Made by a program: the position numbers and the translations under genes
Part shown: positions 34,316-44,129 of the stretch, piece after piece
How positions within the stretch are numbered: the first letter of the stretch is position 1
How the letters are laid out: the number at the start of each line of letters is the position of its first letter
Source of the DNA: CALLVY01 sp937899855
GTDB taxonomy: Bacteria; Bacteroidota; Bacteroidia; Chitinophagales; Saprospiraceae
DNA: 50,180 bases
Assembly: GCA_039820405.1 (NCBI GenBank)
Contig: JBCBQC010000044.1
Span: 1 to 50,180, forward strand
Direction of reading: 5' to 3'
Notes under the pieces: model-generated
What the model was told of the DNA's origin: nothing
Databases searched by the model: none
What the model saw: the letters and a program-made list of their open reading frames with translations, nothing else

Positions 34316-35413
34316 ATGGCTCTAAAATGCGGTATCGTTGGCCTGCCCAACGTCGGAAAATCCACCCTCTTCAACGCGTTGACCTCGGCCAAGGCCCTGG
34401 CCGCCAACTATCCCTTCGCCACCAAAGATCCCAACGTCGGCATCATCACCGTTCCCGATCCCCGCTTGGACAAACTCAGTGAGTTGGTACAGCCCCAAAA
34501 GGTCCTGCCCACCACCATCGAAATCGTCGATATTGCGGGACTCATCAAGGGGGCCTCGCAGGGCGAAGGGCTGGGCAACCAGTTTCTGGCCAACATCCGC
34601 GAAGTGGACGCCATCGTTCACGTCGTTCGCTGTTTTGAAGACGGCAACGTAGTCCACGTCGACGGCAGTGTAGACCCCGTCCGGGACAAGGAGATCATCG
34701 ACACCGAGCTTTTGCTCAAGGACCTGGAGACCCTGGAAAAGCGCTTGGAACGTTTAAAAAAGGCTGCGAAAAGCAATGACAAAGAAGTATTGAAAAATCT
34801 GGCTACCGTAGAACGTATGATCGCCGAGATGGAAGGGGGCAAGGCGGCCCGCGCCATTGCAGTGGAGGAGGATCAGGAAAACCTGGTGCGCGAGATGTAC
34901 CTGCTGACCGCCAAGCCCATCCTCTACGTCTGCAATGTGGATGAGGATTCCGTCAAAACGGGGAATGCGCATACCCAGCGCTTTACCGAATTGGTCAAGG
35001 ACGAAAGTGCGGAGGTCATCTTTATTTGTGCCGGGATTGAGGCGGACATCGCGGAATTGGACACCCTGGAGGAACGTATGGAATTTCTGGAGGAGCTGGG
35101 GCTACAGGAACCGGGCGTCAACGTAGTCATCCGGGCCTGCTACCAATTGCTCCAACTCATCACCTACTTCACCGCTGGCGAAAAGGAAGTTCGTGCTTGG
35201 ACCATCGAAGAGGGAACCAAAGCTCCCCAAGCCGCTGGTGTCATTCACACCGACTTTGAGCGGGGTTTTATCCGTGCGGAGGTCATTAAGTATGCCGATT
35301 ACGTCCAATATGGCTCCGAGTCTTCGGTAAAAGAGGCTGGAAAAATGGGTGTGGAAGGCAAGGAATACGTGGTTGTCGACGGTGACGTGATGCACTTTCG
35401 CTTCAACGTCTAG
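34316..35413 (+). CDS. ychF: Redox-regulated ATPase YchF (Obg family)
   Basis: 365 residues from the ATG at 34316 (MALKCGIVGLPNVGKSTLFN); an in-frame ATG at 34166 would run through the promoter. The P-loop is GLPNVGKST (8-16), switch II is in EIVDIAGLIKGASQGEGLGN, and the base-specificity motif is the ATP-favouring NVDE form (VCNVDED) instead of NKxD. A coiled-coil insertion (about 125-170) and a C-terminal TGS domain (RAWTIEEGTKAPQAAGVIH and on) complete the fold. It binds ribosomes and is linked to oxidative stress. It forms a pair with the rluE-like gene 9 bp downstream. Confidence 0.96.
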   Translation: MALKCGIVGLPNVGKSTLFNALTSAKALAANYPFATKDPNVGIITVPDPRLDKLSELVQPQKVLPTTIEIVDIAGLIKGASQGEGLGNQFLANIREVDAIVHVVRCFEDGNVVHVDGSVDPVRDKEIIDTELLLKDLETLEKRLERLKKAAKSNDKEVLKNLATVERMIAEMEGGKAARAIAVEEDQENLVREMYLLTAKPILYVCNVDEDSVKTGNAHTQRFTELVKDESAEVIFICAGIEADIAELDTLEERMEFLEELGLQEPGVNVVIRACYQLLQLITYFTAGEKEVRAWTIEEGTKAPQAAGVIHTDFERGFIRAEVIKYADYVQYGSESSVKEAGKMGVEGKEYVVVDGDVMHFRFNV

Positions 35414-35422
35414 CTCCAGCCA

Positions 35423-36010
35423 ATGACCCGGTATTTTTCCCTCTACAAACCCTACGACGTGCTCAGCCAGTTTAGCCGGGAGCTACCCAGTCATCGGACC
35501 CTGGCCGACCTCCATCCCTTCCCGCCCCGGGTATACCCCATTGGTCGGCTCGATCGCGACAGCGAAGGCCTCCTCCTCCTGAGCGACGACAAGGCGCTCA
35601 ACCACCGCTTACTCGATCCACAGCAGCGCCACTGGCGCGCCTACTGGGCCCAAGTCGAAGGCATTCCCAGCGCCACGGCACTCCAGGCACTCCGGAGCGG
35701 CCTCCGTATCCGGATCAATAAAAAGACGCACCACTGTCTGCCCACCCGAGCCAAGCTACTGGACGCGCCCCCTACCCTACCCGATCGAGATCCACCCATC
35801 CGCTTCCGACAAAACAGCCCCACGGCCTGGATCGAAATCCAACTTCAAGAAGGAAAAAATCGTCAAGTTCGCAAAATGTGTGCGGCCGTAGGTTTTCCCG
35901 TCCTCCGGCTGGTCCGGCACCGCATTGAGGACCTGCGCTTGGGTGATCTCCCCCCCGGTACGGTTCGCGAATGGTCTCGGGCCGCTTTTTACCAAGCCCT
36001 ACACCTCTAA
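35423..36010 (+). CDS. Pseudouridine synthase, RsuA/RluB/RluE family (RluE-like)
   Basis: 195 residues, without an S4 domain, as in RluE. The catalytic motif is GRLDRDSEGLLLL with Asp44. The late motif IEIQLQEGKNRQVRKMCAAV is typical of the RsuA-type group. RluE modifies U2457 in 23S rRNA; I keep the assignment as RluE-like, because the family members differ in target. It begins 9 bp after ychF. The next 245 bp (36011-36255) are AT-rich, with an AGTTAAAA/TTTTAACT inverted repeat (36089-36121), and hold no gene. Confidence 0.9.
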   Translation: MTRYFSLYKPYDVLSQFSRELPSHRTLADLHPFPPRVYPIGRLDRDSEGLLLLSDDKALNHRLLDPQQRHWRAYWAQVEGIPSATALQALRSGLRIRINKKTHHCLPTRAKLLDAPPTLPDRDPPIRFRQNSPTAWIEIQLQEGKNRQVRKMCAAVGFPVLRLVRHRIEDLRLGDLPPGTVREWSRAAFYQALHL

Positions 36011-36255
36011 GCCCGCTACGCTAGTCCGATTGGTTGTCGTGTAGTCCGTTGTGAAGCGTGTCTTAGCTGAGCGTTTTGACTCTCTTTAAGTTAAAAATAA
36101 AATAGTAAGAAAATTTTAACTGAGTAAAATAATATATCACCTTTGACTCCATTTTATTTTTGTAATGATCACCCCCGGCTGCTTTAGCGAATTTTAGTTT
36201 AAAATAATCGCCCCAGTGGCCGCCGTTTCTTATTTTGCGGTACAACTAGCCATCC

Positions 36256-38376
36256 ATGCACCACTCCCCTACTCCACTGCGCTACTTTGTCCTGCTGTTT
36301 GGCTTGCTTCCCCTCTGCGTTGGGGCACAGACGGATAGCACGGCCAATTTGCTGGAGGAGATCGTCAATCCAGATTTGGTGGAAGATTTTATTGCGGGAG
36401 CGGGCGAAGAGCGGGATTTTGACTTCAATGCCTTGTACGAGCAGTTGGCGCATTATCGAAAACATCCCCTTTCGCTCAACAAGGTGGGCCGGGAGGAACT
36501 GACCGAATTGGGGCTGTTGAGCGAGTTACAGATCAATAGCTTTTTACGATACCGCGAGACTTGTGGTAACTTTATCGCCTTGCAGGAGCTACAGGCGGTT
36601 CCCAGTTTTTCGCTCCAAACCATCCAGCAGCTGTTGCCCTTCGTCAGCCTCCAAGGCGATTTGGATGATTACCGCGTCTCCTTCGGGAAGATGCTGGGGC
36701 AGGGGTCCAATCAGTTGTTCTTGCGCTGGACCCGCCTGCTACAGGATCAGGAAGGTTTTTTGCGGGGGCCGGAAGACGGACGGGCCTTTTTTCGCGGGGA
36801 CCCCAATCGGTATTATTTGCGCTACCGCCACAGCTACGACAACCGCCTGTCCCACGGGCTGACCGCCGAAAAGGATCCGGGAGAAGAATTTTTTACGGGC
36901 AGCAACCCGCAGGGTTTTGATTTTTACTCCGCCCACTTGTACCTCAATCGGTACAACCGGTGGCTCAAGACCCTGGCACTGGGTGATTTTACCGCCAGCT
37001 TTGGACAGGGGCTGATCCTATTCTCAGGCTTTGGCAGTCGCAAGGGCTCGATGGTCATGCAGATCAAACGCAATCGCCGGACCTTGATGCCCTACCGCTC
37101 GGCCGACGAAAATAATTTCTTACGGGGGGCTGGCCTGACGCTTTCTCCCACCGCCAATCTGGACGTGACGCTATTTGCCTCCACCCGACGCCGCGATGCC
37201 AATATCGTGCTCCCGGATTCTTTGGAGGCGGATCTCGACTTCTTACCTTTCGAAATCTTTGGCAGCTCTTCCTTGCAAAACACTGGCCTCCACCGCACCG
37301 ATGCCGAAATCTTTGACGAGAAGCAAATCGAGCAACGCACGCTGGGAGCCAGTGTAAAGTACCATACCAACCGCTGGCACCTGGCTCTAAATGGCCTTTA
37401 TGAGGACATCGACCGGCCGCTGGAGCCCACCGATCGCCCCTTCAATCAGTTCTTTTTCTCCGGAACCCGACTGTTTAATGCCAGCATCGACTACGCCTTT
37501 CTCTGGCGCAATGCCAACTTTTTTGGGGAGACGGCCATCAGCGATAATGGGGGGCTAGCCACGACCAATGGACTACTGTGGGGTCTCGACCGCCGGCTTG
37601 ACTTTGCCCTAAAAGTCCGCCACTTCGAACGCAACTACCAGGCCCTCAATCCCAACCCCCTCGCCGAAACCATCGGCGCCCGCAACGAAACGGGAATCTA
37701 CCTCGCCCTGGTGTACCGACTCAACCGACGCTGGTGGCTCTCCGGCTATTACGACCTGTACCGCCACCCCTGGCTCCGCTCCAACGCCGCCGCCCCCAGC
37801 AATGGCGTGGATTACCGCCTCCGACTGACCTACTTCCGCAAGCGCCAGCTTGAGACTTACGTCGAATTGCGCAACGAGATCAAGCGCATCAACAGCCCCG
37901 TGGCGGAAAGCAACATCCGCCGACTCACTCCCCACCAGCGACTCCAACTCCGTTTGCACCTGACCCAGAACATCAGCAAGCGGCTGACCCTCAAGAGTCG
38001 AATTGACCTGGGCTTTTCCGAAAAGCCGCCGGAAGAGCGCTTTCGGGGATTCGTCATTTATCAAGATGTGATTTGGAAAGTCGGCGAGCTGCCGCTTAAA
38101 TTGAGCACACGCTTTGCCCTCTTTGACGTGGAAGATTTTGATATCCGCTTCTGGGAATACGAAAACGACCTCTTGTACACCTTTTCCATCCCCGCCTATT
38201 TTAACCGGGGCTACCGCTTTTACCTCAACGCCCGCTACCGCGTATTCCGGGGCTTTACGCTGGAAGCCCGCTACGCCGAAACCTACTGGGACCAAGATTC
38301 TTTCGGAAGTGGCATCAACGAAATCCAGGGCAACCGCCGCTCGGAAGTTAAAGTACAAATCAGCTATTCCTTCTGA
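36256..38376 (+). CDS. Exported helix-hairpin-helix protein with outer-membrane barrel
   Basis: 706 residues. A signal peptide ends at about residue 25 (CVGAQ). Residues about 60-135 carry two ComEA-like helix-hairpin-helix units (HPLSLNKVGREELTELGLLS, ALQELQAVPSFSLQTIQQL). From about 140 to the end it is strand-rich, with Tyr/Arg/Asn turns typical of a large outer-membrane barrel (FASTRRRDANIVLP, RNETGIYLALVYRLNRRWWL, KYQI-like end VKVQISYSF). This HhH-plus-barrel layout is known from Bacteroidota as uncharacterised proteins. HhH units usually bind DNA, so a role in DNA at the cell surface is possible but untested. It converges on the TlpA-like gene. Confidence 0.85.
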   Translation: MHHSPTPLRYFVLLFGLLPLCVGAQTDSTANLLEEIVNPDLVEDFIAGAGEERDFDFNALYEQLAHYRKHPLSLNKVGREELTELGLLSELQINSFLRYRETCGNFIALQELQAVPSFSLQTIQQLLPFVSLQGDLDDYRVSFGKMLGQGSNQLFLRWTRLLQDQEGFLRGPEDGRAFFRGDPNRYYLRYRHSYDNRLSHGLTAEKDPGEEFFTGSNPQGFDFYSAHLYLNRYNRWLKTLALGDFTASFGQGLILFSGFGSRKGSMVMQIKRNRRTLMPYRSADENNFLRGAGLTLSPTANLDVTLFASTRRRDANIVLPDSLEADLDFLPFEIFGSSSLQNTGLHRTDAEIFDEKQIEQRTLGASVKYHTNRWHLALNGLYEDIDRPLEPTDRPFNQFFFSGTRLFNASIDYAFLWRNANFFGETAISDNGGLATTNGLLWGLDRRLDFALKVRHFERNYQALNPNPLAETIGARNETGIYLALVYRLNRRWWLSGYYDLYRHPWLRSNAAAPSNGVDYRLRLTYFRKRQLETYVELRNEIKRINSPVAESNIRRLTPHQRLQLRLHLTQNISKRLTLKSRIDLGFSEKPPEERFRGFVIYQDVIWKVGELPLKLSTRFALFDVEDFDIRFWEYENDLLYTFSIPAYFNRGYRFYLNARYRVFRGFTLEARYAETYWDQDSFGSGINEIQGNRRSEVKVQISYSF

Positions 38377-38405
38377 GCAACGGTGGCGAAGGAAGAAATG
38401 CCTTT

Positions 38406-39884
38406 CTAATCCTCCAGCTCCTTAGCCCGGTCGATCAGGTCGCGCATGACCTCAGGCAGTTGTTCGGTGCCGATGCGCTTCAGGACGATTTCCTTGTTTT
38501 TATCGAGTACGTAGAGCTGTGGCGTCGAGCGAACGTCGTAGGTCTCCTTGTACTTCGACTCGTGGTAGGGATCGATTACGTTGATCCAATCGAGCATGCC
38601 ACGACGCTCATCGATAAAGCTCGTACACTCGGGGATACCGTTGACAAACTTGGAGCAAATCGCGTAGATTTCCACCCCCTCGGGTTTGAACTTGTTGTAA
38701 AACTCGATCATCTTGGGCATGGCCTTTTTGCAGTGGCCACAATCGGGTGCCCAGATAAAGAGAATGGTATAATCCGCCTCAACCTCGTGGAGGGCTTTTT
38801 TTCCTTTGGTTTTAAAACGCTGGTGGATGTTTTCGCTGTCCTTGACGGTTAGGGAACCTTCCAGATCAAAGACCCGGCAATTCAGGTCCGGAGCCGTTTT
38901 CCCGATCAACAATGGCTTGAGAGTCTTGGCATTGTCGACGATATTGGTCAGTTGCTCCTCCTCCGTCCAGGGGGCCATCCCGGTGGCGTAGTATTTTTCG
39001 ACCAGGTGTACGTAGATGGCGTCCATACCAATGATTTTGGATTTGGCGTAGGTATTGAGAAAGTGGATCAAGTAAAATTTAAAGGTTTCTTCACTGGGCT
39101 TGACCAAATCCAGTACGTAATCAATCGACCGGATGAGGGAGTCGGGATGCTGGACGGTTAGCTTTTGGATGTAGTAGTCGACTTTACTAAATTGGACGGG
39201 GCTCCGGAGGACGCGGGGATCGGCCATGTCGATGTTGTCGAAAAAATGCTGCTTGGTATAGAGCCAGTGTTGGAGATCCGCATCTTTGCCTTCAAACTGG
39301 GGAATATCGAGGGACAAATTGGCCCTGATGATGGCCGCGGTGAGGCTCTGGGGGTGGTCAGCGATCAGCTTTTGCTGGAAGTCCAGCACCTCGGCATTGA
39401 TTTTCTCCAGTTCTTCCTGGTACTGCTTTTGGGCCGCCTCGTCACCGTTCTCATTCGCTTCCCGAATTTTGGCACTAAGGGCATCAGCCTGGGGGCGACG
39501 GCTTCCCAGATAGCCGAGATAATTGAGGAACAGCTCGTTGTCTGCCGAACCTTTTACGACCAGGGCCTGATTGAGGTCATCGACCTTGGTTTTGACCGAA
39601 AACTGCTGCTCCTGGTCATTGACGATGATTTGGAAATAGTTGTTGTCGGGAGGGAGAATGATTAGGTACAAGCCACCCGCGAGGGGCTCATCGCCTTCGA
39701 ATACGAAATCGCCATTACTGACTTTTACCGTATCCTGGATGTATTGTTTGTCGCCAAAGTGGTAGCCCAGGTAGGCTTCTTGTTCGGCAAAGCCTTCCAC
39801 GGATACCGAGATTTTGTAGCCTCCTTCGGCCTGAAGGGAGAGGCTAAAGCAAAGGGTGAGGAGAGCGTAAAAAAAGCGCATCAT
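38406..39884 (-). CDS. TlpA-like thiol-disulfide oxidoreductase with long N-terminal domain
   Basis: 492 residues with a signal peptide of about 19 residues. Residues about 22-130 form a beta-rich DUF4369-like domain, 130-320 are helical (DUF5106-like), and 325-492 form a thioredoxin fold. The active site is CGHC (382-385, in WAPDCGHCKKAMP) and the cis-proline region is RSTPQLYVLD. Such envelope redoxins reduce or isomerise disulfides. Cysteine-rich exported proteins occur elsewhere in the window, but no direct link is shown. The transcript likely starts from a TATTTTTG element about 55 bp upstream. Confidence 0.92.
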   Translation of the reverse strand: MMRFFYALLTLCFSLSLQAEGGYKISVSVEGFAEQEAYLGYHFGDKQYIQDTVKVSNGDFVFEGDEPLAGGLYLIILPPDNNYFQIIVNDQEQQFSVKTKVDDLNQALVVKGSADNELFLNYLGYLGSRRPQADALSAKIREANENGDEAAQKQYQEELEKINAEVLDFQQKLIADHPQSLTAAIIRANLSLDIPQFEGKDADLQHWLYTKQHFFDNIDMADPRVLRSPVQFSKVDYYIQKLTVQHPDSLIRSIDYVLDLVKPSEETFKFYLIHFLNTYAKSKIIGMDAIYVHLVEKYYATGMAPWTEEEQLTNIVDNAKTLKPLLIGKTAPDLNCRVFDLEGSLTVKDSENIHQRFKTKGKKALHEVEADYTILFIWAPDCGHCKKAMPKMIEFYNKFKPEGVEIYAICSKFVNGIPECTSFIDERRGMLDWINVIDPYHESKYKETYDVRSTPQLYVLDKNKEIVLKRIGTEQLPEVMRDLIDRAKELED

Positions 39885-39936
39885 GTATTTCTTTTTTCTA
39901 AATAGTGGTGATGGGTTATCGACGTTTAAGTAAGCA

Positions 39937-39944
39937 CAAAAATA
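39937..39944 (-). promoter_or_regulatory. -7 promoter element of the TlpA-like gene
   Basis: TATTTTTG on the minus strand, about 50 bp before the ATG at 39884; a TTG lies 14 bp further upstream, closer than usual. Confidence 0.4.
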
Positions 39945-40027
39945 CTGGCTTTATTGTTCAAGTAAAGCGTTTTTTTGTCAATTATTGTACGATAGCGGCT
40001 CGGTTCACCAAACGGCGCTGGCGATCG

Positions 40028-43000
40028 CTACTGATCGCCCGAATTGGCTTTTTCCGCCTCTTTTTCTGCCAATTCTGCTTCCAGTTGTTTGAGGCGATTT
40101 TCTTTGTCGCGAATTTTCTTTTGCAAATCCTTGAGGGCGGCTTCGGTAGCGGCTTCCTCCGCCGTCAGCTCGGCGCGCGAATCGGCGATCTTACGGGCCG
40201 TTTCTTCTTTGACCACCGTAATTTGTTCCGTAGCTTGTTGTTGGGCCTCGTAGATGGCGTCGGAGGATTCCTGCTGGACCGCCGCAATCTCGTCGAGTGA
40301 TTGGCGGCGGGCGGCTTCCGCATCGGCCAGGTATTTTTCTTTTTTAGCGAGGGTTTCCGACTGAATCGTGGCGATCTCCTCGGCAGATTTGGCGCGCGCA
40401 GCGGTAATGGCCTCCTTGGATTCGCGTTCCGCCTGAGCGGTTTGGTCGGCGTACTCCGCCACCTTGGCCTCGGATTCGTTTTTCGCCGTCGCAATGGCCT
40501 CCGCAGCCTGTTGTTTGGTAGCGGCAACTTCCTGGGCCGCTTGCTCTTGCACCGTGGCAATTTCGATGGCCGCTTCCTCCCGGACCTTTAGCACGGCGAG
40601 CGCACTCTCCTCCGCCGCCCGCGTCGACAGCTCTTTGGAAGTCTTTACTTCCTCCGCCACCTGCTCCTGTACCGTAGCGATCTCCTCCGCCGCCCGCTCC
40701 TTGGCGAGGGCCAGGTCACTAGCGATCTGCTGCTTTTCACTCGCCGCTTCCTCTTTGGCTACGCGAACCGCCTCGGCCGCCTCGGCCTTGGTGATGGCGA
40801 TGTCCTCCGCCGCCTGGCGCTTGGCCTCGGCGATGGAAGTCGCCGACTCCTGTTGCGCAATCGCTTCCTGCTCCTTGGCCGCCGCAATGGCCCGAGCGGC
40901 GTTCTCCCGAGCTTGACTTATTTCAGCCGCTGCTTTTTCCTTAGCCACCACGACATCACTGGCACTGGAGGCGGTACTTTCCTTCTCGCGCTGCTTGGCC
41001 AGGGCAATTTTTTCGGTCACCTCAGCCTGGATGTCCGCCATCCGCTGCTGGGCAGTTTGCTGGGCCGAAGCCACTTCATCGGCGTAAAGTGATTTGGCCT
41101 CCTCCGCCTTGACGTTGGCCGTCTGGACCTTTTGGGCGGCCTCCTCCTGAGCCTTACCGATCTCTTCGACGGCGCGCTCCTTGGCTTCCGCCACCTCTTC
41201 GGCCGACTGGTTTTTAATCTTGAGCTCTTTGGTCTTGGCACTCTGGATGGCTGCGGTCAGCTCCTCCTGGATTTTGGCGATTTCCTGCGTCGCACGTGCC
41301 TTTGCCGCCGCCACCTCTTCCGCTACGCGTACCTTTTCGGTCTGCGCCTTTTCGCGGGCCTCGGCTACTTTATTGGCTTCCTCGGTTTGAATCTCGGCGA
41401 TGCTCTGAGCCGCGCGCTTCCGGGCGGCGATCACCTCCTGGGCGGCACTCGCTTTCTCGGCTTCGGCTGCCAATCGCGCCTTTTCAATCTCCTCGGCCGA
41501 TTGCTGCTTGGAGCTGGCGATGGCATCGCCAGCGGTTTCCTTTTCCAGGGCTACTTGCTGCTTCGTTCTGGAAATTTCTTCGGCCGCCCGCTGCTTGGCT
41601 TCCGCCACCTCGATGGCCGAGGCTTCCTTCTCCTTGGCTACCGTCTCTTTTAATTCGGCCAGCTCCGAGGCATTGGCTTCGGAAAGCAGGGCTTTCTCCT
41701 CCGCGGCTCTGCGACGGGCTTCGGCGATTTCGAAAGCCAGCTTTTCCTTTTCCAACACCGCGTTTTCGCGGATGCGCGCAATCTCCTGCGCCGTCGTTTC
41801 GCGTACTTCCAGAATCTGCTCGGAAGCGGTTTTCTTTGCCTCCACCACGTCGGTGGTCGTTCGGTTTTGCTCCAGCTTGGCCTTATCCCGAGCGTCGGCG
41901 ATCTGGGCGGCCGTTTCCTCGCGTATTTTCAGCAATTCGGTTTGGGAGTTTTCCCGAGCGGTGGCGATCTCATCGGCGTATTCCAACTTGGCCAGTTCGA
42001 GCTTTTCCTTGGCCTCGGCAATCTCCTGGGCGGCCCGTTCCCGTACGGCCGCCACTTCTTCGGCGGACTGCAATTTGGTCTTTTGAATTTCTTCGGCGGC
42101 TCTTTGTTTGGTCTCCGTAACGTCGAGGTTGATCTTTTCGATTTCGGTGGAGGCATTGGCGCGGGCATCGACGACACTTTGGGCTACCTCAGCTTTGGCC
42201 TTATCGATCTCAACCTGTGAGGCTTGGCGTGCTTGGAGTACCTCCTGGGCAAATTCCGCTTTTTTGGCCTCCGCCTGTTCGAGAGCTCGGGCGACCTCCT
42301 CCTGGAGATTGCGCTTGATCTGATCGGCTTTGGCCCGCTCCGCTTCGATTTCCTGACGCAGCCTTTGTTTGGTCTCGTTCAGTTCTTTTTGTAGATCGGC
42401 CAGCTCTTCGTCATTGAGCAAGCTGATGTCAACCACTCGCCGCGTACCCGATCCGGTAGCCGAAATGGGAATGGACCCCTTTTCTGGGGCGCCACTCGTG
42501 GGGCGGGCCGTAAAATCATTGCCCACCAGCGCGACGTCGTTGACCCTACCGCGGTCGATGGCATTGTTGAAACAGGAAATGACATTTTGGAACTCGACCT
42601 GCCGGTTGGGGTTGATCGTAAACTTGCGCATCTCATTGCTCGTATTGTTTTTGATGTACAGGGTAGTAATCACCGTTTCGGACATCCACTCCATCGCCGC
42701 GACGTCCATCTGGAGCATGTTCATGTACACCGGTGTCGCTCCTGAGCGATCCAATTCCCCCATTTCCGTAAAACGATAACTGCGACGATTTTGCGAGCGG
42801 TCCATAAAGATGATCTCATCGTCTTGGTTGAACTCAACGCCGCCTTTGGAAGAAAACTGAGCGCGAATGCCCTTTTCGTTACAGTGCAACTGCATCCCGT
42901 AGCTATAGTTTCCCCGCACCACCAAAATCTGGGACTTGGCCTTGAGTATTTGGGTCCCACCGGATACGATATTATCAACGAGGACGCCGCCGCAATTTTG

Positions 43001-43066
43001 CGCCCGAAGGGTTGTGATTTGGAGGAGCAGTAATAGGAAAAATGATAGCACGCGGACAGGTCTCAT
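40028..43066 (-). CDS. Exported giant coiled-coil protein with 11-residue repeats
   Basis: 1012 residues with a signal peptide of about 22 residues (LLLLLQITTLRAQ). Residues about 23-215 form a globular, beta-rich domain (GGTQILKAKSQILVV, three Cys at 25, 62 and 165). From about 218 to 1005 the chain is nearly all Ala, Glu, Lys, Gln, Ile and Arg in a repeating 7+4 pattern, for example AEAKRQAAEDI, AITKAEAAEAV, ALAKERAAEEI, ATVQEQVAEEV. Occasional 18-residue units mix in a heptad. Hendecads form straight or slightly right-handed coiled coils; about 790 residues would make a rod near 120 nm. No T9SS sorting domain or membrane anchor is seen. The function is unknown. Confidence 0.88.
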   Translation of the reverse strand: MRPVRVLSFFLLLLLQITTLRAQNCGGVLVDNIVSGGTQILKAKSQILVVRGNYSYGMQLHCNEKGIRAQFSSKGGVEFNQDDEIIFMDRSQNRRSYRFTEMGELDRSGATPVYMNMLQMDVAAMEWMSETVITTLYIKNNTSNEMRKFTINPNRQVEFQNVISCFNNAIDRGRVNDVALVGNDFTARPTSGAPEKGSIPISATGSGTRRVVDISLLNDEELADLQKELNETKQRLRQEIEAERAKADQIKRNLQEEVARALEQAEAKKAEFAQEVLQARQASQVEIDKAKAEVAQSVVDARANASTEIEKINLDVTETKQRAAEEIQKTKLQSAEEVAAVRERAAQEIAEAKEKLELAKLEYADEIATARENSQTELLKIREETAAQIADARDKAKLEQNRTTTDVVEAKKTASEQILEVRETTAQEIARIRENAVLEKEKLAFEIAEARRRAAEEKALLSEANASELAELKETVAKEKEASAIEVAEAKQRAAEEISRTKQQVALEKETAGDAIASSKQQSAEEIEKARLAAEAEKASAAQEVIAARKRAAQSIAEIQTEEANKVAEAREKAQTEKVRVAEEVAAAKARATQEIAKIQEELTAAIQSAKTKELKIKNQSAEEVAEAKERAVEEIGKAQEEAAQKVQTANVKAEEAKSLYADEVASAQQTAQQRMADIQAEVTEKIALAKQREKESTASSASDVVVAKEKAAAEISQARENAARAIAAAKEQEAIAQQESATSIAEAKRQAAEDIAITKAEAAEAVRVAKEEAASEKQQIASDLALAKERAAEEIATVQEQVAEEVKTSKELSTRAAEESALAVLKVREEAAIEIATVQEQAAQEVAATKQQAAEAIATAKNESEAKVAEYADQTAQAERESKEAITAARAKSAEEIATIQSETLAKKEKYLADAEAARRQSLDEIAAVQQESSDAIYEAQQQATEQITVVKEETARKIADSRAELTAEEAATEAALKDLQKKIRDKENRLKQLEAELAEKEAEKANSGDQ

Positions 43067-43196
43067 AAGGTTAGATTTTTGTGCAAAATAACCAATTATA
43101 ACTTATGGATAACGTTGATATGACACAAATAATGCCTAAAACGAGCGATTGAATGGCCCAAATGGCAAATTTTCTTTTGTTCGGATGGGCAATACC

Positions 43197-44126
43197 TTAC
43201 CTCTTGGCGGCCAGCAAGTAAAGGATGGCCATTCGGATGGCGACCCCGTTTTCGACCTGCTGTAAAATGATCGACTGGTCGGAGTCCGCCACGTCGCTGG
43301 TGATCTCCACGCCCCGGTTGATGGGGCCCGGGTGCATGATGACCACTTCCTTTTTCAGACTATTGAGCAATTGCTTGTTGACCCCGTAAAACTGCGCGTA
43401 TTCCCGTAGGGAGGGGAAGTACTTGATGTCCTGCCGTTCGAGTTGAATGCGGAGGATGTTGGCGACGTCACACCATTCCAGGGCCCGACGCAGGTTGTAC
43501 TCCACCCCCACGCCCATCCGATCGATGTACTTGGGAATGAGGGTTGGCGGCCCGCAAACGACGACTTGTGCCCCCAGTTTTTGCAAGCAAAAAATATTGC
43601 TCAGGGCCACGCGCGAGTGGAGGATATCCCCCATGATGGCGACTTTTTTACCCGCCAGGTCTCCCAGTTTTTCCCGCATGGAGAAAGCGTCGAGCAGGGC
43701 CTGGGTGGGATGCTCGTGGGTCCCATCGCCGGCATTGATAATGTGAGCGTCGATGTGGCGCGACAAAAAGGCCGGTGCGCCCGGAGCGGGATGCCGCATG
43801 ACGACCATATCGACCTTCATCGAAAGGATATTGTTGACCGTGTCGAGGAGGGTCTCCCCCTTTTTGACCGAGGAGGAGGAGGCGGAAAAATTGACCACAT
43901 CGGCGGACAGTCGCTTTTCGGCCAGCTCGAAGGACAGGCGGGTCCGGGTAGAATTTTCGAAGAAAAGGTTGGCGACCGTAACATCGCGCAGCGAAGGAAC
44001 TTTTTTGATTGGGCGGTTGATGACTTCCTTAAAACTTTCCGCCGTCTCAAAGATGAGTTGGATATCGCTTTCCGTCAGGTATTTGATGCCCAGAACGTGT
44101 GGGGTGCTGAGTTGAGAAGTCGTCAT
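43197..44126 (-). CDS. pyrB: Aspartate carbamoyltransferase catalytic subunit
   Basis: 309 residues, normal for the catalytic chain. The carbamoyl-phosphate motif FFENSTRTRLSFELAEKRLS holds Ser59-Thr60-Arg61-Thr62-Arg63; SVKKGETLLDT, the HPTQALLDAFSM loop and the late MHPGPINRGVEI motif complete the active site. It condenses carbamoyl phosphate with aspartate in pyrimidine synthesis. It starts three bases after the pyrR stop, so the two are co-transcribed. No pyrI regulatory subunit is adjacent. The 130 bp after it contain no clear terminator. Confidence 0.97.
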   Translation of the reverse strand: MTTSQLSTPHVLGIKYLTESDIQLIFETAESFKEVINRPIKKVPSLRDVTVANLFFENSTRTRLSFELAEKRLSADVVNFSASSSSVKKGETLLDTVNNILSMKVDMVVMRHPAPGAPAFLSRHIDAHIINAGDGTHEHPTQALLDAFSMREKLGDLAGKKVAIMGDILHSRVALSNIFCLQKLGAQVVVCGPPTLIPKYIDRMGVGVEYNLRRALEWCDVANILRIQLERQDIKYFPSLREYAQFYGVNKQLLNSLKKEVVIMHPGPINRGVEITSDVADSDQSIILQQVENGVAIRMAILYLLAAKR

Positions 44127-44129
44127 GTA

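Noticed and set aside
37609..38358. 249-codon frame opposite the HhH/barrel gene
   Set aside because: Shadow of the barrel region; no signal or motif of its own.
41132..42120. Long open frames on the plus strand opposite the coiled-coil gene
   Set aside because: They mirror the Ala/Glu/Lys codon repetition of the real gene, giving Leu/Ser/Arg/Pro-rich shadows.
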